The notes beneath the pieces were generated by a model, which searched no databases, had not been told where the DNA came from, and worked only from the letters and a program-made list of their open reading frames with translations. Positions 18,357 to 27,433 of a DNA stretch of 58,672 nt are shown here, piece after piece (positions within the stretch are counted from its first letter, which is position 1; each line of letters opens with the position of its first letter). The translations under genes were made by a program, and so were the position numbers. Source of the stretch: Xenorhabdus stockiae (GTDB taxonomy: Bacteria; Pseudomonadota; Gammaproteobacteria; Enterobacterales; Enterobacteriaceae); the NCBI RefSeq assembly GCF_002632825.1, contig NZ_NJAJ01000029.1, forward strand, positions 1 to 58,672, written 5' to 3'.

Positions 18357-19056
18357 GGTGTAGCATCCTTTCTAATGAGCGAAGATCGTTTCCGGCAAAC
18401 AACACGGCCAGTGTGTACACGGCGTCCGGTTCGGGGATATTTTTACGTAATTTTTCTGCCACATGTGCACCGTTCCCTTTCCCGGCGAACGCCCAGACCG
18501 TGGCGGATTTTCCCGCCAGTCCGCTCATGGCATCGGTGACGTGCTGCAAGGCGGATTGCCGGGCGGCGGTCAGCGCGCTTAACTGGGATTTTAACCCGGC
18601 AAGGCTGCTGCCTGCGCTGGCCTGTACTTTGGCTTGTGCTATCAATTGTGCATTGATTGCCTGACGGCTGGTTGCGGTGGATAAGGGCTGTGGCAGTGGT
18701 AACCCGCCGCCCAGCTTGCCCGGCAATTGCATTTTGGTCGTGGCCAGACTTTCGGCGGTCTTTGCCATCCGTTTGACCTGCGCAAAGGCAGGCAGTGGCA
18801 GCACTGATGAAAACTGCGTGAGATGCTGCATAAATTCCGCGTGGGTTTTGGCGCACACCATCAGTATCAGACTATTAATATTGCCCGCACCCGTGAGTTT
18901 AGTCGCCAACGTCTCAATGGCATTGGCCGGGCTTAAATAGCTACCACTGTCAGTCTGCTGCCCGATACCGTAAATAAACGGATGAACAGGCACGATAGCC
19001 GCAGACAGCCCCGATAAATCCGGGGACAGTTGCAACGTTTTACGCTGCCAGTGCAT
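18328..19056 (-). CDS. Phage tail/baseplate protein of unknown role
   Basis: About 242 residues from the ATG at 19056, whose TAATG overlaps the stop of the fibre-assembly gene. Longer readings are not needed. The first ~75 residues look folded (LSGLSAAIVPVHPFIYGIG). The middle is Ala/Gln/Ser-rich with helical repeats (NAQLIAQAKVQASAGSSLAG). The end has AVYTLAVLFAGNDLRSLERM. It sits in the tail operon just before the hub-spike genes; equivalents are present in HP1-like phages. I do not recognise a domain. Confidence 0.45.
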   Translation of the reverse strand: MHWQRKTLQLSPDLSGLSAAIVPVHPFIYGIGQQTDSGSYLSPANAIETLATKLTGAGNINSLILMVCAKTHAEFMQHLTQFSSVLPLPAFAQVKRMAKTAESLATTKMQLPGKLGGGLPLPQPLSTATSRQAINAQLIAQAKVQASAGSSLAGLKSQLSALTAARQSALQHVTDAMSGLAGKSATVWAFAGKGNGAHVAEKLRKNIPEPDAVYTLAVLFAGNDLRSLERMLHHEPNYHPRP

Positions 19057-19508
19057 TATTCGGGTTGCTCCGGCCAATGAATATCGGGTGCATTAGCGCA
19101 ATTCACCCGATTGAGTAACACCCGATATTTTCGCCATTCAATTAATGCATTTCTTTCCTCTCTGGTCGCAATATTCAAATTAATCGCATCCTGACAGATA
19201 TCAATGTGTTCTGCAGCCGCTCTCAGCAATTGCCGTTTTTCAGATTCCGCCTGTTGCTGCAATTCATCCTGTGTTGGCGGGGGTAACTCCATCAAGGTAG
19301 GCAGGCCATCTGCACCGGCCACAATCTGTTTACCGTCTGATTGGCCTGCAAACATTTTTTTATACAAGTCATCGGTGATTGGTTTCAGGTCGTCTGGATA
19401 AGCACCCGGTTCATCATACGGCCGGTAAACAAAACCATTTTCAGCGGCACTATAAAACCAGTCATTATCGGATTTTCGTTTTGTTTTATTGTGTTGAATA
19501 TTTTTCAT
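19056..19508 (-). CDS. Tail fibre assembly protein (Tfa family)
   Basis: About 150 residues from MKNIQHNK at 19508, two bases after the tail fibre stop. It matches the Tfa/gpG pattern: an N-terminal NDWFYSAAENGFVYRPYDEP, a QIVAGADGLPTLMELPPPTQ linker, and a C-terminal helical EERNALIEWRKYRVLLNRV that is diagnostic for caudoviral fibre chaperones. It would help the preceding fibre trimerise and can influence receptor specificity. Confidence 0.85.
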   Translation of the reverse strand: MKNIQHNKTKRKSDNDWFYSAAENGFVYRPYDEPGAYPDDLKPITDDLYKKMFAGQSDGKQIVAGADGLPTLMELPPPTQDELQQQAESEKRQLLRAAAEHIDICQDAINLNIATREERNALIEWRKYRVLLNRVNCANAPDIHWPEQPE

Positions 19509-19510
19509 TG

Positions 19511-21454
19511 CTATCTCCCAATGGCCAGCCATGTCACGGGAAAACTGTTAACTATGCCATCTTCTCGTTTTGTCGCGGCGTAGAACTCGGCATTATTCAC
19601 CGGGTAGCCAAACGCGTTATCTATGCGATGTCCCTGTGCGTCCGCATTGGTGACCAGAACAACGAAACACGACTCGGAAAACATACGCGGGAAATTGAAA
19701 TTTCTACCACTGCTTGACTCTGTCCCCCACTGCATAATCAGACCTGTCGATTCGTCTCTTACCCACCCTCTATTCACAATTTCGCCAGAATTTTTTTTAG
19801 CATAATTTCGTTCGAGAAATTTACTCAGGAACCCCCCCCAAACACTTCCTGAAATGTCCCCCCATGGAGCGAACGCGGCCTCTCCGGCATGGACTGACTT
19901 TTGGGCGAGCACATTGCCACGCGTCACAATATCGCCACTGCGTGTGTCAACATAGAGGCTGGCTACATCATTGGGGTTATTGTGTGTCGATTTAAAACCA
20001 ACGCCGTACCATGAACGAATTTCTATATTGTTGCCTTCGAAACTGGCGGCATCACGGCTGCCTTCATAAACGCCACCACTCCCCACCGTCAGTGCAGGGG
20101 TCATTAATTGGCCTACGGTCACCGCGCCACTGACCGTCCCGCCCGTACGTTTATCCAACGCGTTATTTGCCAGCTCTACTGTTCCCCGTAATCCGAGGTT
20201 ATTGATAAAGACGTTTTTATCTGGAATGTCCGCGCCGTTCTTTGCGATATCAGAATATTTTCGTTCGAGATATTTACTCAGGTAATCCCCCCATATTCCG
20301 CCTGAAATATCCCCCCATGTAGCCAATGCAATTTTTCCAGCATGTACGGCACCTTCTGCACGGAGTGTCCCTGTCACCTCTACATCTCCAGTGACTGTGC
20401 CTCCTGAGCGTTTATCCAGCGCGTGAATCGCCAATTCTACTGTTTTTGTCAAACCAAGATTATTAACAAACTCTTGTATATTGGGGATATCCGCTCCGTT
20501 TTGTTTCTTTTCGAGGCGACTGTTAGCATTTTCATTGACCGTATTTAATGCAGGGTTCGTGGCATAATCCTGTTTGACTCTGTTCAGCTCACCATTTAGG
20601 GCCGCAATATCACGATCATTCAATGACCCTTTACGACGTAAATCAGCCACATTGCCGTTACTATCAATCTGTGCAACCGCAAACACATAATGCGGGTAGC
20701 CTGCGGCATCCACATAGTTGCTCAGCTCATTTGTGGCGGTCATTTTCACTACGGTTTGCCATTGGCTCACCAGATTGCCCTGATAGCTAAAATCGGCATA
20801 CACACGGGTATTGCGCAGACTGTTAAGCGTCTGGTCAAATTCCAACATCCCGCGCAGGCCGCCGACATAGGCCAACCCTTTTTTAACAAGGTACTGTTCG
20901 CCCTGACGTACTACAGCAAAGCCATCATCGAAAAAGGCCGCTTCACCGTAGCTGTCGGTATTAATCAGACGCTGCATTTCATCCATGCCCGTCAGACGGG
21001 CGGTAAAATCAATCTGCCATGTTTCGGCGGTGGTGATGATGGCGGTTTCTGTCGCGGCACCTTCAAACTCCAGCAAGAAGGAGCGGGTTAACACGTTGCC
21101 CTGCAATCCGTTGGCAGTTTTGATTTTCTTCTGCGTGGGCGCATGGGTGATCATGCCAATGACGCCGGAGGCCTTATTTATCAGGCCAATCCAGTTAAAA
21201 TCAAAGTGACCGACCTCTGTCCCTAATGTGACGCTGTAAGCCACGGCGTTCTCACTGGCGAGTCCGGTTTTGTTGACCGCCTGACGGTGGACGATTTGAC
21301 TTTCCACAGGCAATTTTTCATCGCGACTGATAGTCTGTGTAGGGTCTAAGTCTGGCACATTGGCAAAGACAAATTCATCCAGCACCACAGGCTGACCTGC
21401 GGCTACTTGTTGGGCTTTCCATTTTTCAAAGTCTGTCGTTATCACTGAAGACAT
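19511..21454 (-). CDS. Tail fibre protein with internal duplication
   Basis: 647 residues. The N-terminal ~160 residues match the conserved baseplate-binding part of P2-type fibres (gpH; FDFNWIGLINKASGVIGMI). Two similar modules follow. Each has NGADIP, NNLGL, TVELA and ALDKR-x-GGTV, and then VHAG with WGDISG-x-x-WG and LERxY. The C-terminal ~90 residues (GWVRDESTGLIMQWGTES) resemble the receptor-binding tip shared by many enterobacterial phage fibres. A recombined, modular fibre is likely. Confidence 0.85.
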   Translation of the reverse strand: MSSVITTDFEKWKAQQVAAGQPVVLDEFVFANVPDLDPTQTISRDEKLPVESQIVHRQAVNKTGLASENAVAYSVTLGTEVGHFDFNWIGLINKASGVIGMITHAPTQKKIKTANGLQGNVLTRSFLLEFEGAATETAIITTAETWQIDFTARLTGMDEMQRLINTDSYGEAAFFDDGFAVVRQGEQYLVKKGLAYVGGLRGMLEFDQTLNSLRNTRVYADFSYQGNLVSQWQTVVKMTATNELSNYVDAAGYPHYVFAVAQIDSNGNVADLRRKGSLNDRDIAALNGELNRVKQDYATNPALNTVNENANSRLEKKQNGADIPNIQEFVNNLGLTKTVELAIHALDKRSGGTVTGDVEVTGTLRAEGAVHAGKIALATWGDISGGIWGDYLSKYLERKYSDIAKNGADIPDKNVFINNLGLRGTVELANNALDKRTGGTVSGAVTVGQLMTPALTVGSGGVYEGSRDAASFEGNNIEIRSWYGVGFKSTHNNPNDVASLYVDTRSGDIVTRGNVLAQKSVHAGEAAFAPWGDISGSVWGGFLSKFLERNYAKKNSGEIVNRGWVRDESTGLIMQWGTESSSGRNFNFPRMFSESCFVVLVTNADAQGHRIDNAFGYPVNNAEFYAATKREDGIVNSFPVTWLAIGR

Positions 21455-21463
21455 ACAATTTCC

Positions 21464-22120
21464 TTATAATGATGCACCGTAGGTGACGTTCGGCGCACTG
21501 CTTTCCTTGAGGCGGGCACTGTCACAGACGGCAACGCCTGCAATATGCCCTACTTTTATTAATAATGGCTGAGTCGGAATAGCCGCAGCATACGTACAAT
21601 AGTCTGCACCGATACTGCCCACCCGCATCAGCAACTGATTTTTCGCGATCACTTCAAAGCGATAACGACGGCAGGTGCGCCCGTACTGACGGATGATATT
21701 CATCAGCAAATCAGGGTTAGCCGCTATCTGGCTGTCACTGAGGCGCAGGATAATCACATCCCAGTCAATCTCCGGCTGGCGTTCCAGTAGCTCCACATAG
21801 CCCACACCGAGGCGTTCAAAGATGGCAATAAACCCGGCGATGCTGCCCGCATCTTTGGCGTTGATAAAGGCGTACTTCACGCGCTTGCGAAACAGCGGCA
21901 ACGGTTCGCCATTAAAACGCTGGATATCCCGCTGATAGGCCAGCACCGATAACAACGCTTCGGTGCAGGTTTCGGCATCCAGTTGCGCCAGCGGCCATGT
22001 CAGCCAGCCGTGAACCTGTGTCCAGAATGCCCGCGCCGCCCCCAGTAATTTGGCAGGTTCACCCTTATCCATCCATGAGGGCAGGGCCAATCGCTGAAGA
22101 CGTTGCCTGAACTCAGACAT
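21464..22120 (-). CDS. Baseplate/tail protein I (gpI-like)
   Basis: 218 residues, with the gene position and sequence character of P2 gpI (PLFRKRVKYAFINAKDAGSI, then GFIAIFERLGVGYVELLERQ). gpI joins the baseplate wedge with gpJ and helps attach fibres. It overlaps gene J by 8 bases. The C-terminal region (TYAAAIPTQPLLIKVGHIAG) is less typical and may be the fibre-contact part. Confidence 0.75.
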   Translation of the reverse strand: MSEFRQRLQRLALPSWMDKGEPAKLLGAARAFWTQVHGWLTWPLAQLDAETCTEALLSVLAYQRDIQRFNGEPLPLFRKRVKYAFINAKDAGSIAGFIAIFERLGVGYVELLERQPEIDWDVIILRLSDSQIAANPDLLMNIIRQYGRTCRRYRFEVIAKNQLLMRVGSIGADYCTYAAAIPTQPLLIKVGHIAGVAVCDSARLKESSAPNVTYGASL

Positions 22121-23297
22121 TTTTCACCTCCACCGACAGCTTTTTCAGCCGTGGTACACTTAAGTCACTGAGAATATCCCCCAGAGAAAAGGTCAGGGAT
22201 TCAATCTCGCTGAATTCACGGTGGATTTCCCGCCCTAAGTTGGAAAAGGAAAAACGCGAGTAGGGCCACGTTTTTTTCACCGGATACTGACTATTTTCCC
22301 GAAAGGCACAGCGGATCAGGTTCTCGATATCCCGTTTCAGGGTGGCTATCTGCTCGTTGCTGTAATTCGCCAGACTGACCACAAACAGCGTGACCGCTAA
22401 ATCATGCTGGGTTTCCGGCATCGGCAGGCACTGCATATCATCGCCATGCCCGTGGTGGCCCTGATTGGTGATGTAATCGTTGACCGCCTCAATAAACGGC
22501 TGACTGGTGACGCCTGAATCCAGCAACAGATATGCATTGGCGGTGCCTGCCCCACGGGGCGCATCATGCAGAAAGAAGATGCGATCAATGCTTAACCCCG
22601 CCACGGCTGCAATCATGCCCCGGTACACCGCATCGGTATGATAGTTACCCACGAGGTTATATTGGTTGCGGCAACGGTCACGCAAATCATCATCGGATTC
22701 GGCATCCGCGCCAGGGGTTAACAGCCAGCCTTCTTCATTTTGTACCCGCGCAATACCGGACACCGCCACAGGCAGAATGCGAAAATAACCGGGGGCCAGA
22801 TTGAATGCCCCGCCTGCTACTTCGGCTGTGACAGGCAGTAAAGCACTGCTGACCCCCTCGGCAATGGCCACGCTTTCCGTGGTGCTGACCCGGTAAATTT
22901 CCCCGTTAAGGCGTTCGGTCTGGATCACCGTTCCGGCGGGCACGGTCACGGCGGAGGCTCCGGCCGCCTTATAAAAACGGATCACACCCTGTGCCGCCGA
23001 AGCAGGCTTGCGTTTCAGGTTCACGCCCCACGCGAACATATCCAGCCATGAACCGGATGCGCTCGCCAGATACATATTTTTCAGCGTGACATTGATTAAT
23101 GCCTCTTTCAGCCACAGCACCGGGCGCGTGACAATCGTGTTAATCAGCCGCCAGAACGGGGACATGCGCGAGGTGTTAGTGACCAGCCCGGCTTCGTCCA
23201 CCACACTGGCAAAGGCTTTGCTGATGTCGGCTTCCGTGGTCGGCATCCCGCTGTCACGCAGTACCTTTTCATAATCAATGGTAGGTTTAGTGTCCAT
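22113..23297 (-). CDS. Baseplate assembly protein J (gpJ-like)
   Basis: 394 residues of the baseplate J/gp47 family, the main wedge protein of contractile tails. Typical features are LVTNTSRMSPFWRLINTIV, VPAGTVIQTERLNGEIYRV, the GADAESDDDLRDRCRNQYN segment, and DRIFFLHDAPRGAGTANAYL. It overlaps gene W upstream and gene I downstream, in keeping with tight translational coupling. Confidence 0.9.
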   Translation of the reverse strand: MDTKPTIDYEKVLRDSGMPTTEADISKAFASVVDEAGLVTNTSRMSPFWRLINTIVTRPVLWLKEALINVTLKNMYLASASGSWLDMFAWGVNLKRKPASAAQGVIRFYKAAGASAVTVPAGTVIQTERLNGEIYRVSTTESVAIAEGVSSALLPVTAEVAGGAFNLAPGYFRILPVAVSGIARVQNEEGWLLTPGADAESDDDLRDRCRNQYNLVGNYHTDAVYRGMIAAVAGLSIDRIFFLHDAPRGAGTANAYLLLDSGVTSQPFIEAVNDYITNQGHHGHGDDMQCLPMPETQHDLAVTLFVVSLANYSNEQIATLKRDIENLIRCAFRENSQYPVKKTWPYSRFSFSNLGREIHREFSEIESLTFSLGDILSDLSVPRLKKLSVEVKNV

Positions 23298-23622
23298 GTC
23301 CCACGCTCACACTCAGGCGGCCAAAATCGTAGGTTTCCGCTGTTATCCATAATTTGGTGGGTGACTCTTCATGAATGCTGACGGTGCCCGGAATAATCCG
23401 CTCATCGTCCTCAACCAGAATTTCAATCTGGGTACGGATATCCGCCCGTAAGGTCGGGCTGCGTTCGGCGACCAGCTCGGTGGCAAGGCCACTTTCCATA
23501 ATGGCGTGAACACAGTCCTGACCGACCGAATAGCGGTTATCGCAAAAACGCGGTTCATTCCCGGAGTTCAGCGTAAAATCCCCGCCCGTAATCCATAAAT
23601 CAATGTATTTTGGCTCATCCAT
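23287..23622 (-). CDS. Baseplate assembly protein W (gpW/gp25-like)
   Basis: 111 residues. In size and location it matches the lysozyme-like gp25/gpW wedge proteins that start sheath polymerisation. It has the usual ESGLATELVAERSPTLRADI and DERIIPGTVSIHEESPTKLW pattern. It overlaps the tape-measure gene by 8 bases. Confidence 0.75.
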   Translation of the reverse strand: MDEPKYIDLWITGGDFTLNSGNEPRFCDNRYSVGQDCVHAIMESGLATELVAERSPTLRADIRTQIEILVEDDERIIPGTVSIHEESPTKLWITAETYDFGRLSVSVGHGH

Positions 23623-25846
23623 AAGCCACCTGCTCCCATTCTGTGAGTTGTCCCGGAGTGACGTTGCCTGTCACATTCAGCGTCACGTTTTCAATCCGGC
23701 GACTGTTATCAATGGATGTCTGGCTATTGCGGCTAAGATTCTGGTTTAAGCCGCCTTTACCAATCCCCTTCATTTGCCCGCCTGTGATAACGGTTGACGC
23801 GACCTGCGGGTTATCAATCGGCTGCTGTACGAATGGCTTCGGGGTTGAAGCGCCACCTTCAAGGGTTTTGGTTTCAATGTTAATGCCCGGAATGTAGTTC
23901 AGCTTCTCAACAATCCAGTTATACGCTTCACCAAATGACGCTTTTATGCTGTCCCATAATCCGCTAAACAGGTTGACAACACTGTCTGCCATACCGGAAA
24001 ACGTCTCAGCCAGTGAAAAATTGCCGAACCAGTCACATAAATTGTTCCAGCCTTGCCCAATCGCCTGCCATGCCGCGCCAAATATCTGCGCCAGCGTACT
24101 CACGGTTTTTATCACCAGATTCAGCGGCAGCATCAGCAAGCCAATGGCCCCCGACACCAGACGACCGAAAGCGCGGCCAGATTCCGTCACGCCCTGTAAT
24201 TCTTCATCCGTATACTGGATAGGAGACAAGAGATCGGCAAACCAGCCAAACAGGGTTTTAACTGCTTTCCAGACCCAGCTAATGGCGCTCCCCAACACAT
24301 CGAACAGGGGTGACAAAGGTGCCAGTGAATCACTGGCATCACCGAATCCCTGAATAAAGCCTTTAATAAACGCTTTAATCGGCTGCCAGAATTTAATCAC
24401 CGCAATCACTAAAGCCGCCACCACGGCGATAATGGCCAGTACAGGCCATGTCATGGCGGTAATCCCGGCAGCAGCAGCCCAAGAGGCTATCTTGGTGACA
24501 ATCAGGCAGGTACGCATCCGTGCCAGCATACTGGTTAACCCGGCACTGGCTTTCGACATCACATTCATTCTTCCCGTGAGCAGGGAAAACATAAATGCCC
24601 CGGTATTCCATAACGGGATCAAACCCAACCAGATAAAACGGGATACGCCCATCACGATATTGGCCACAGCACCCGCTGCCGCGAATCCGATAATGCCCGC
24701 CGAGATATAGCCAATCCAGCGTGCGATATTGGGAAACAGTTTCAGCCAGCGCACCACTAACTGGCTGATGTTCGCCATCCGGTTGACCAGCGAAGACACC
24801 GCAGGCAGCAGGGTTGACCCCACCGCAATACGGATATTTTGCCAGATGGCTTGCAGCCGTTCCCACGGGTTCGCCATCAGTTCGGCCATTTCACGGGTAC
24901 GCTTCATGCCATCATTTGCGCCCAGTGCCGTCATGTTCTTGCGCAGTACATCGATATTGCCGTAAAGCTGTTTAACGACTACGGCAGAATCCCCGAACGC
25001 GGCTTCAATTTCGGCCTGCGCTTTCAGGTTGCCTTCAATGCTTTTGCCGTATTTGGCCTGCAATTTCTCCAGCATTTCCGGCATGGATAACAACTTGCCG
25101 GAGGCATTGGTAAAACTTAGGCCCAGTTTTCTGCCGCTGGCTTCGGCATTGGTAATAAATGACTCATACGCGCCGCTGGCTTCGCCGCCCAGCGAACGGT
25201 TAAGTTCTCCCAAGACCGCTAATTGTTCATCCATGCCCACACCAAACTGAGTGCCGGCCGCCCGTGCCCCTTCCATCAGGTCAGTGATTTCTGACATCGA
25301 CGTGCCGAACGTTTTCGACATTATCACCGCCTTGCCTGCCAGTTCTTCGGCAAACTGGAGATGACCGACGGCGTTAGCGTGGCTGGCAAACTGGGTAAAC
25401 ATTTTCCCCATGTAACCGGCGGTATCGCTGGCACTGCTTTTCAGGGCCGCCGCCGTGGTGTTGGCAATGGTGGTCATTTGAGGCAAATCACTGTGTGACA
25501 GCCCGTTGACCGCCTTGCTGATTTCCGAAGCGGACTGCACAAACTCAATGGACGACTTGCCATACTGGGAACTGAACGTCATGGCATCTTTGGCCACTTT
25601 ATTCATGACGCTGCTGTCAATGCCCTGCAAGGAGGCCGATTTCAGCGCTTCATCCATTTCAATGGCCGGATCCAGAAAGCTCTTGATTGACCAGAACGAA
25701 GCGGCCAACCCTGCACCGCCAATCGCCAGTTTGCCGAAGGCGTCCTGTGAAGACTGGGCAAACCCGGACACCGCCGCTTTCGCACTCGCCAGCGGTTGTG
25801 TGATTTTATCAATCAGGCTTAAGGTAAAATTTAATTCCTGACTCAT
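23615..25846 (-). CDS. Tail tape-measure protein (gpT-like)
   Basis: 743 residues. The length sets tail length and fits a P2-sized contractile tail. The N-terminal region carries the TIGR01760-like tape-measure core (KSSASDTAGYMGKMFTQFA, then SKTFGTSMSEITDLMEGARA). Long hydrophobic stretches lie in the middle (WIGYISAGIIGFAAAGAVAN, WPVLAIIAVVAALVIAVIKF), as expected for a protein that enters the host membrane. It follows the frameshift-expressed chaperone genes E and E+E'. Confidence 0.9.
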   Translation of the reverse strand: MSQELNFTLSLIDKITQPLASAKAAVSGFAQSSQDAFGKLAIGGAGLAASFWSIKSFLDPAIEMDEALKSASLQGIDSSVMNKVAKDAMTFSSQYGKSSIEFVQSASEISKAVNGLSHSDLPQMTTIANTTAAALKSSASDTAGYMGKMFTQFASHANAVGHLQFAEELAGKAVIMSKTFGTSMSEITDLMEGARAAGTQFGVGMDEQLAVLGELNRSLGGEASGAYESFITNAEASGRKLGLSFTNASGKLLSMPEMLEKLQAKYGKSIEGNLKAQAEIEAAFGDSAVVVKQLYGNIDVLRKNMTALGANDGMKRTREMAELMANPWERLQAIWQNIRIAVGSTLLPAVSSLVNRMANISQLVVRWLKLFPNIARWIGYISAGIIGFAAAGAVANIVMGVSRFIWLGLIPLWNTGAFMFSLLTGRMNVMSKASAGLTSMLARMRTCLIVTKIASWAAAAGITAMTWPVLAIIAVVAALVIAVIKFWQPIKAFIKGFIQGFGDASDSLAPLSPLFDVLGSAISWVWKAVKTLFGWFADLLSPIQYTDEELQGVTESGRAFGRLVSGAIGLLMLPLNLVIKTVSTLAQIFGAAWQAIGQGWNNLCDWFGNFSLAETFSGMADSVVNLFSGLWDSIKASFGEAYNWIVEKLNYIPGINIETKTLEGGASTPKPFVQQPIDNPQVASTVITGGQMKGIGKGGLNQNLSRNSQTSIDNSRRIENVTLNVTGNVTPGQLTEWEQVAYG

Positions 25847-26303
25847 GGTTCACCCCTGAACGCCAGCGCAATACCATTCGCGGTGGCAATGCGCGTATTT
25901 TCCCAATAACGATTATCTAACCAGATGGCACGGGCTAAATTTTCCGTATTATCTTTTTCATGCGGTAAATAATGACGGCGTAATATTAAGGCCTGTTCAA
26001 ATAAACTATTGTCAATTGCCTTAACCCGTGCATTTAGTTTTTTATTTCGATATCCAGTTTCGGTGCATATTCTGCATTGACTCTTTCTACAATCTGCATC
26101 GCCGCGCCGGGGATTTGCAGGAGTTCATCCAGTGCGGCTTTTGAGGCTGGCCACACAATGCGGCGCAGGTAAGTGACAATCGGGACAATTTTATTATCCA
26201 GCGTCATGTCATTAATCATGCTGTTATAAGCAATAATATTCGGTTCAAAATGAATTTCTTTTTCCGCGATAACTAACGTAATAACTTTATTTTCTTGACT
26301 CAT
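25843..26303 (-). CDS. Tail assembly chaperone E+E' made by -1 frameshift
   Basis: The short gene E (26303-26034) ends AAA AAC TAA. The last seven sense bases read A AAA AAC, a textbook -1 slippery heptamer, at 26043-26037. Slipping back one base opens 64 more codons (LNARVKAIDNSLFEQALILR to ALAFRGEP), ending at 25843 and overlapping the tape-measure ATG. This matches P2 E/E+E' and lambda G/GT, where a fixed fraction of ribosomes makes the fused chaperone that loads the tape measure. The E' part has no good start of its own. Confidence 0.8.
26034..26303 (-). CDS. Tail assembly chaperone E
   Basis: 89 residues (MSQENKVITLVIAEKEIHFE to KLDIEIKN), the size and position of P2 gpE. It is the unshifted product; the frameshifted form is listed separately. 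It overlaps the 3' end of Rz1 by 17 bases. It should coat the tape-measure protein during tail assembly. Confidence 0.75.
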   Translation of the reverse strand: MSQENKVITLVIAEKEIHFEPNIIAYNSMINDMTLDNKIVPIVTYLRRIVWPASKAALDELLQIPGAAMQIVERVNAEYAPKLDIEIKN

Positions 26304-26589
26304 GAGTGAATTCCTTTCTCTTATTAATTTCGTCCACTAACTGATTATGCCGGGCAGCGCAATTGCCATATAACGCCGGATAATCCATTAAAATATTGGC
26401 AATATTATTGCCGGTCGTGCCGGTTAATGTCGGTAATCGTGTCTGACATTTTTTCAGCAGGTTTTCCTGATAAGGTTCGCCCGATGCTGTCGGCAGTGTC
26501 GTTGTACAGCCGGACAAACTCAGGGCTAACGCACACAGCAGTAAAAACAGGCTTGACCACTTCAGTACGGATTTCTCGTGGGGCGGCAT
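26287..26589 (-). CDS. Rz1-like outer-membrane spanin lipoprotein
   Basis: 100 residues. A basic N-terminus and a hydrophobic stretch run into the lipobox LSLSGC, so the mature protein should be a lipoprotein in the outer membrane. Its 5' half lies inside the Rz gene in another frame, the hallmark of nested Rz/Rz1 pairs. With Rz it bridges the periplasm and fuses inner and outer membranes in the last step of lysis. Confidence 0.8.
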   Translation of the reverse strand: MPPHEKSVLKWSSLFLLLCALALSLSGCTTTLPTASGEPYQENLLKKCQTRLPTLTGTTGNNIANILMDYPALYGNCAARHNQLVDEINKRKEFTHESRK

Positions 26590-26797
26590 TGGCGATCCCC
26601 TCCAGTTTATCTTCCAGTTGCCGAGCGGAGGCGCGGGAAATGGCTTGCAACTCCTGTCGCATGGCCTCTTTTGCGCTGGCTGCTGCCCGTGTGATATTCA
26701 GCTCGAGGCTGTCACGGTAATAGTGATTGACACGCCAGCCCGCACCGAACGCTAACGCCACGACAACAACATAAATCATCCGGGCGTTAAGCATCAT
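26405..26797 (-). CDS. Rz-like inner-membrane spanin
   Basis: 130 residues: an N-terminal membrane anchor (MIYVVVVALAFGAGW) followed by a periplasmic helical region rich in Ala, Glu and Arg (AAASAKEAMRQELQAISRAS). It overlaps the endolysin stop by 4 bases and contains the start of the Rz1 frame. This is the standard two-component spanin order: holin, endolysin, Rz/Rz1. Confidence 0.8.
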   Translation of the reverse strand: MMLNARMIYVVVVALAFGAGWRVNHYYRDSLELNITRAAASAKEAMRQELQAISRASARQLEDKLEGIANAAPREIRTEVVKPVFTAVCVSPEFVRLYNDTADSIGRTLSGKPAEKMSDTITDINRHDRQ

Positions 26798-27132
26798 TTC
26801 ACTCCGTTATGTTCGAGCGAAAAATGATTACCATCGGGACGGGAAAAACGCCCGCCCCATGTGCCGCCGAGGGATTCCCAATATTCCCCCAGAGGTAAAT
26901 ACACCTCACTGCGGGTCTGGTATTCCCCCCGGATAAACAGATTGAGATCCACTGCCAGACGCTGGGTATGCAGACTGTTGGCAATGCCTGTCCCTTGCTG
27001 TGCATTGCGTTTTGCCTGCTCCGGGGTGCGGTAGGCTTCCCCGAACGTGACGCGATAACCGTGCTCATCGGCCCATAAAATCAATTGGGCTACCTTGACC
27101 GCAAATAGCTGCTGCTTTTCACTGAGTGTCAT
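26794..27132 (-). CDS. Endolysin, M15-family L-Ala-D-Glu peptidase type
   Basis: 112 residues of the VanY-like M15 family. Zinc-ligand motifs are visible: SLHTQRLAVDLNLF (His and Asp) and the later DGNHFSLEHN (His), with the catalytic acidic residue in EYWESLG. It resembles endolysins of phage T5 type, which cut the peptide cross-bridges of peptidoglycan. It lacks a signal peptide and so depends on the neighbouring holin. It overlaps the holin gene by 4 bases. Confidence 0.85.
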   Translation of the reverse strand: MTLSEKQQLFAVKVAQLILWADEHGYRVTFGEAYRTPEQAKRNAQQGTGIANSLHTQRLAVDLNLFIRGEYQTRSEVYLPLGEYWESLGGTWGGRFSRPDGNHFSLEHNGVK

Positions 27133-27422
27133 TTCTTTAGCTTCCCTGTCAGCAATGCGCTCCCGCGCTTACGTAGCCAGACTTCAATTAACTGATATCC
27201 GGCAATCCCTAATGCGCTGCCAATCCCCGTGACCGCGATCGGACTGATACCCGGCCACCAAATCAGCAGCGCGCCTGCCATCACTGACACCGCCGAACCA
27301 AGAATAATCCGGCCAATAAACAGCCGTAAGGTGATCGGTTCATTGCCGGTCAGCATCTTGCCTAACGCAATCAGTGCCCCCAATAGCACGAGCGTCACAA
27401 ACGTTTTTTCATGCTCTTCCAT
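27129..27422 (-). CDS. Phage holin
   Basis: 97 residues with three hydrophobic segments (FVTLVLLGALIALGKML, IILGSAVSVMAGALLIWW and PIAVTGIGSALGIAGYQL) and a basic C-terminus (LRKRGSALLTGKLKK). That is the layout of P2/HP1-family holins. It forms the inner-membrane lesion that releases the endolysin. It sits directly after the tail tube gene. Confidence 0.8.
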   Translation of the reverse strand: MEEHEKTFVTLVLLGALIALGKMLTGNEPITLRLFIGRIILGSAVSVMAGALLIWWPGISPIAVTGIGSALGIAGYQLIEVWLRKRGSALLTGKLKK

Positions 27423-27433
27423 GAGTTCTGTCC

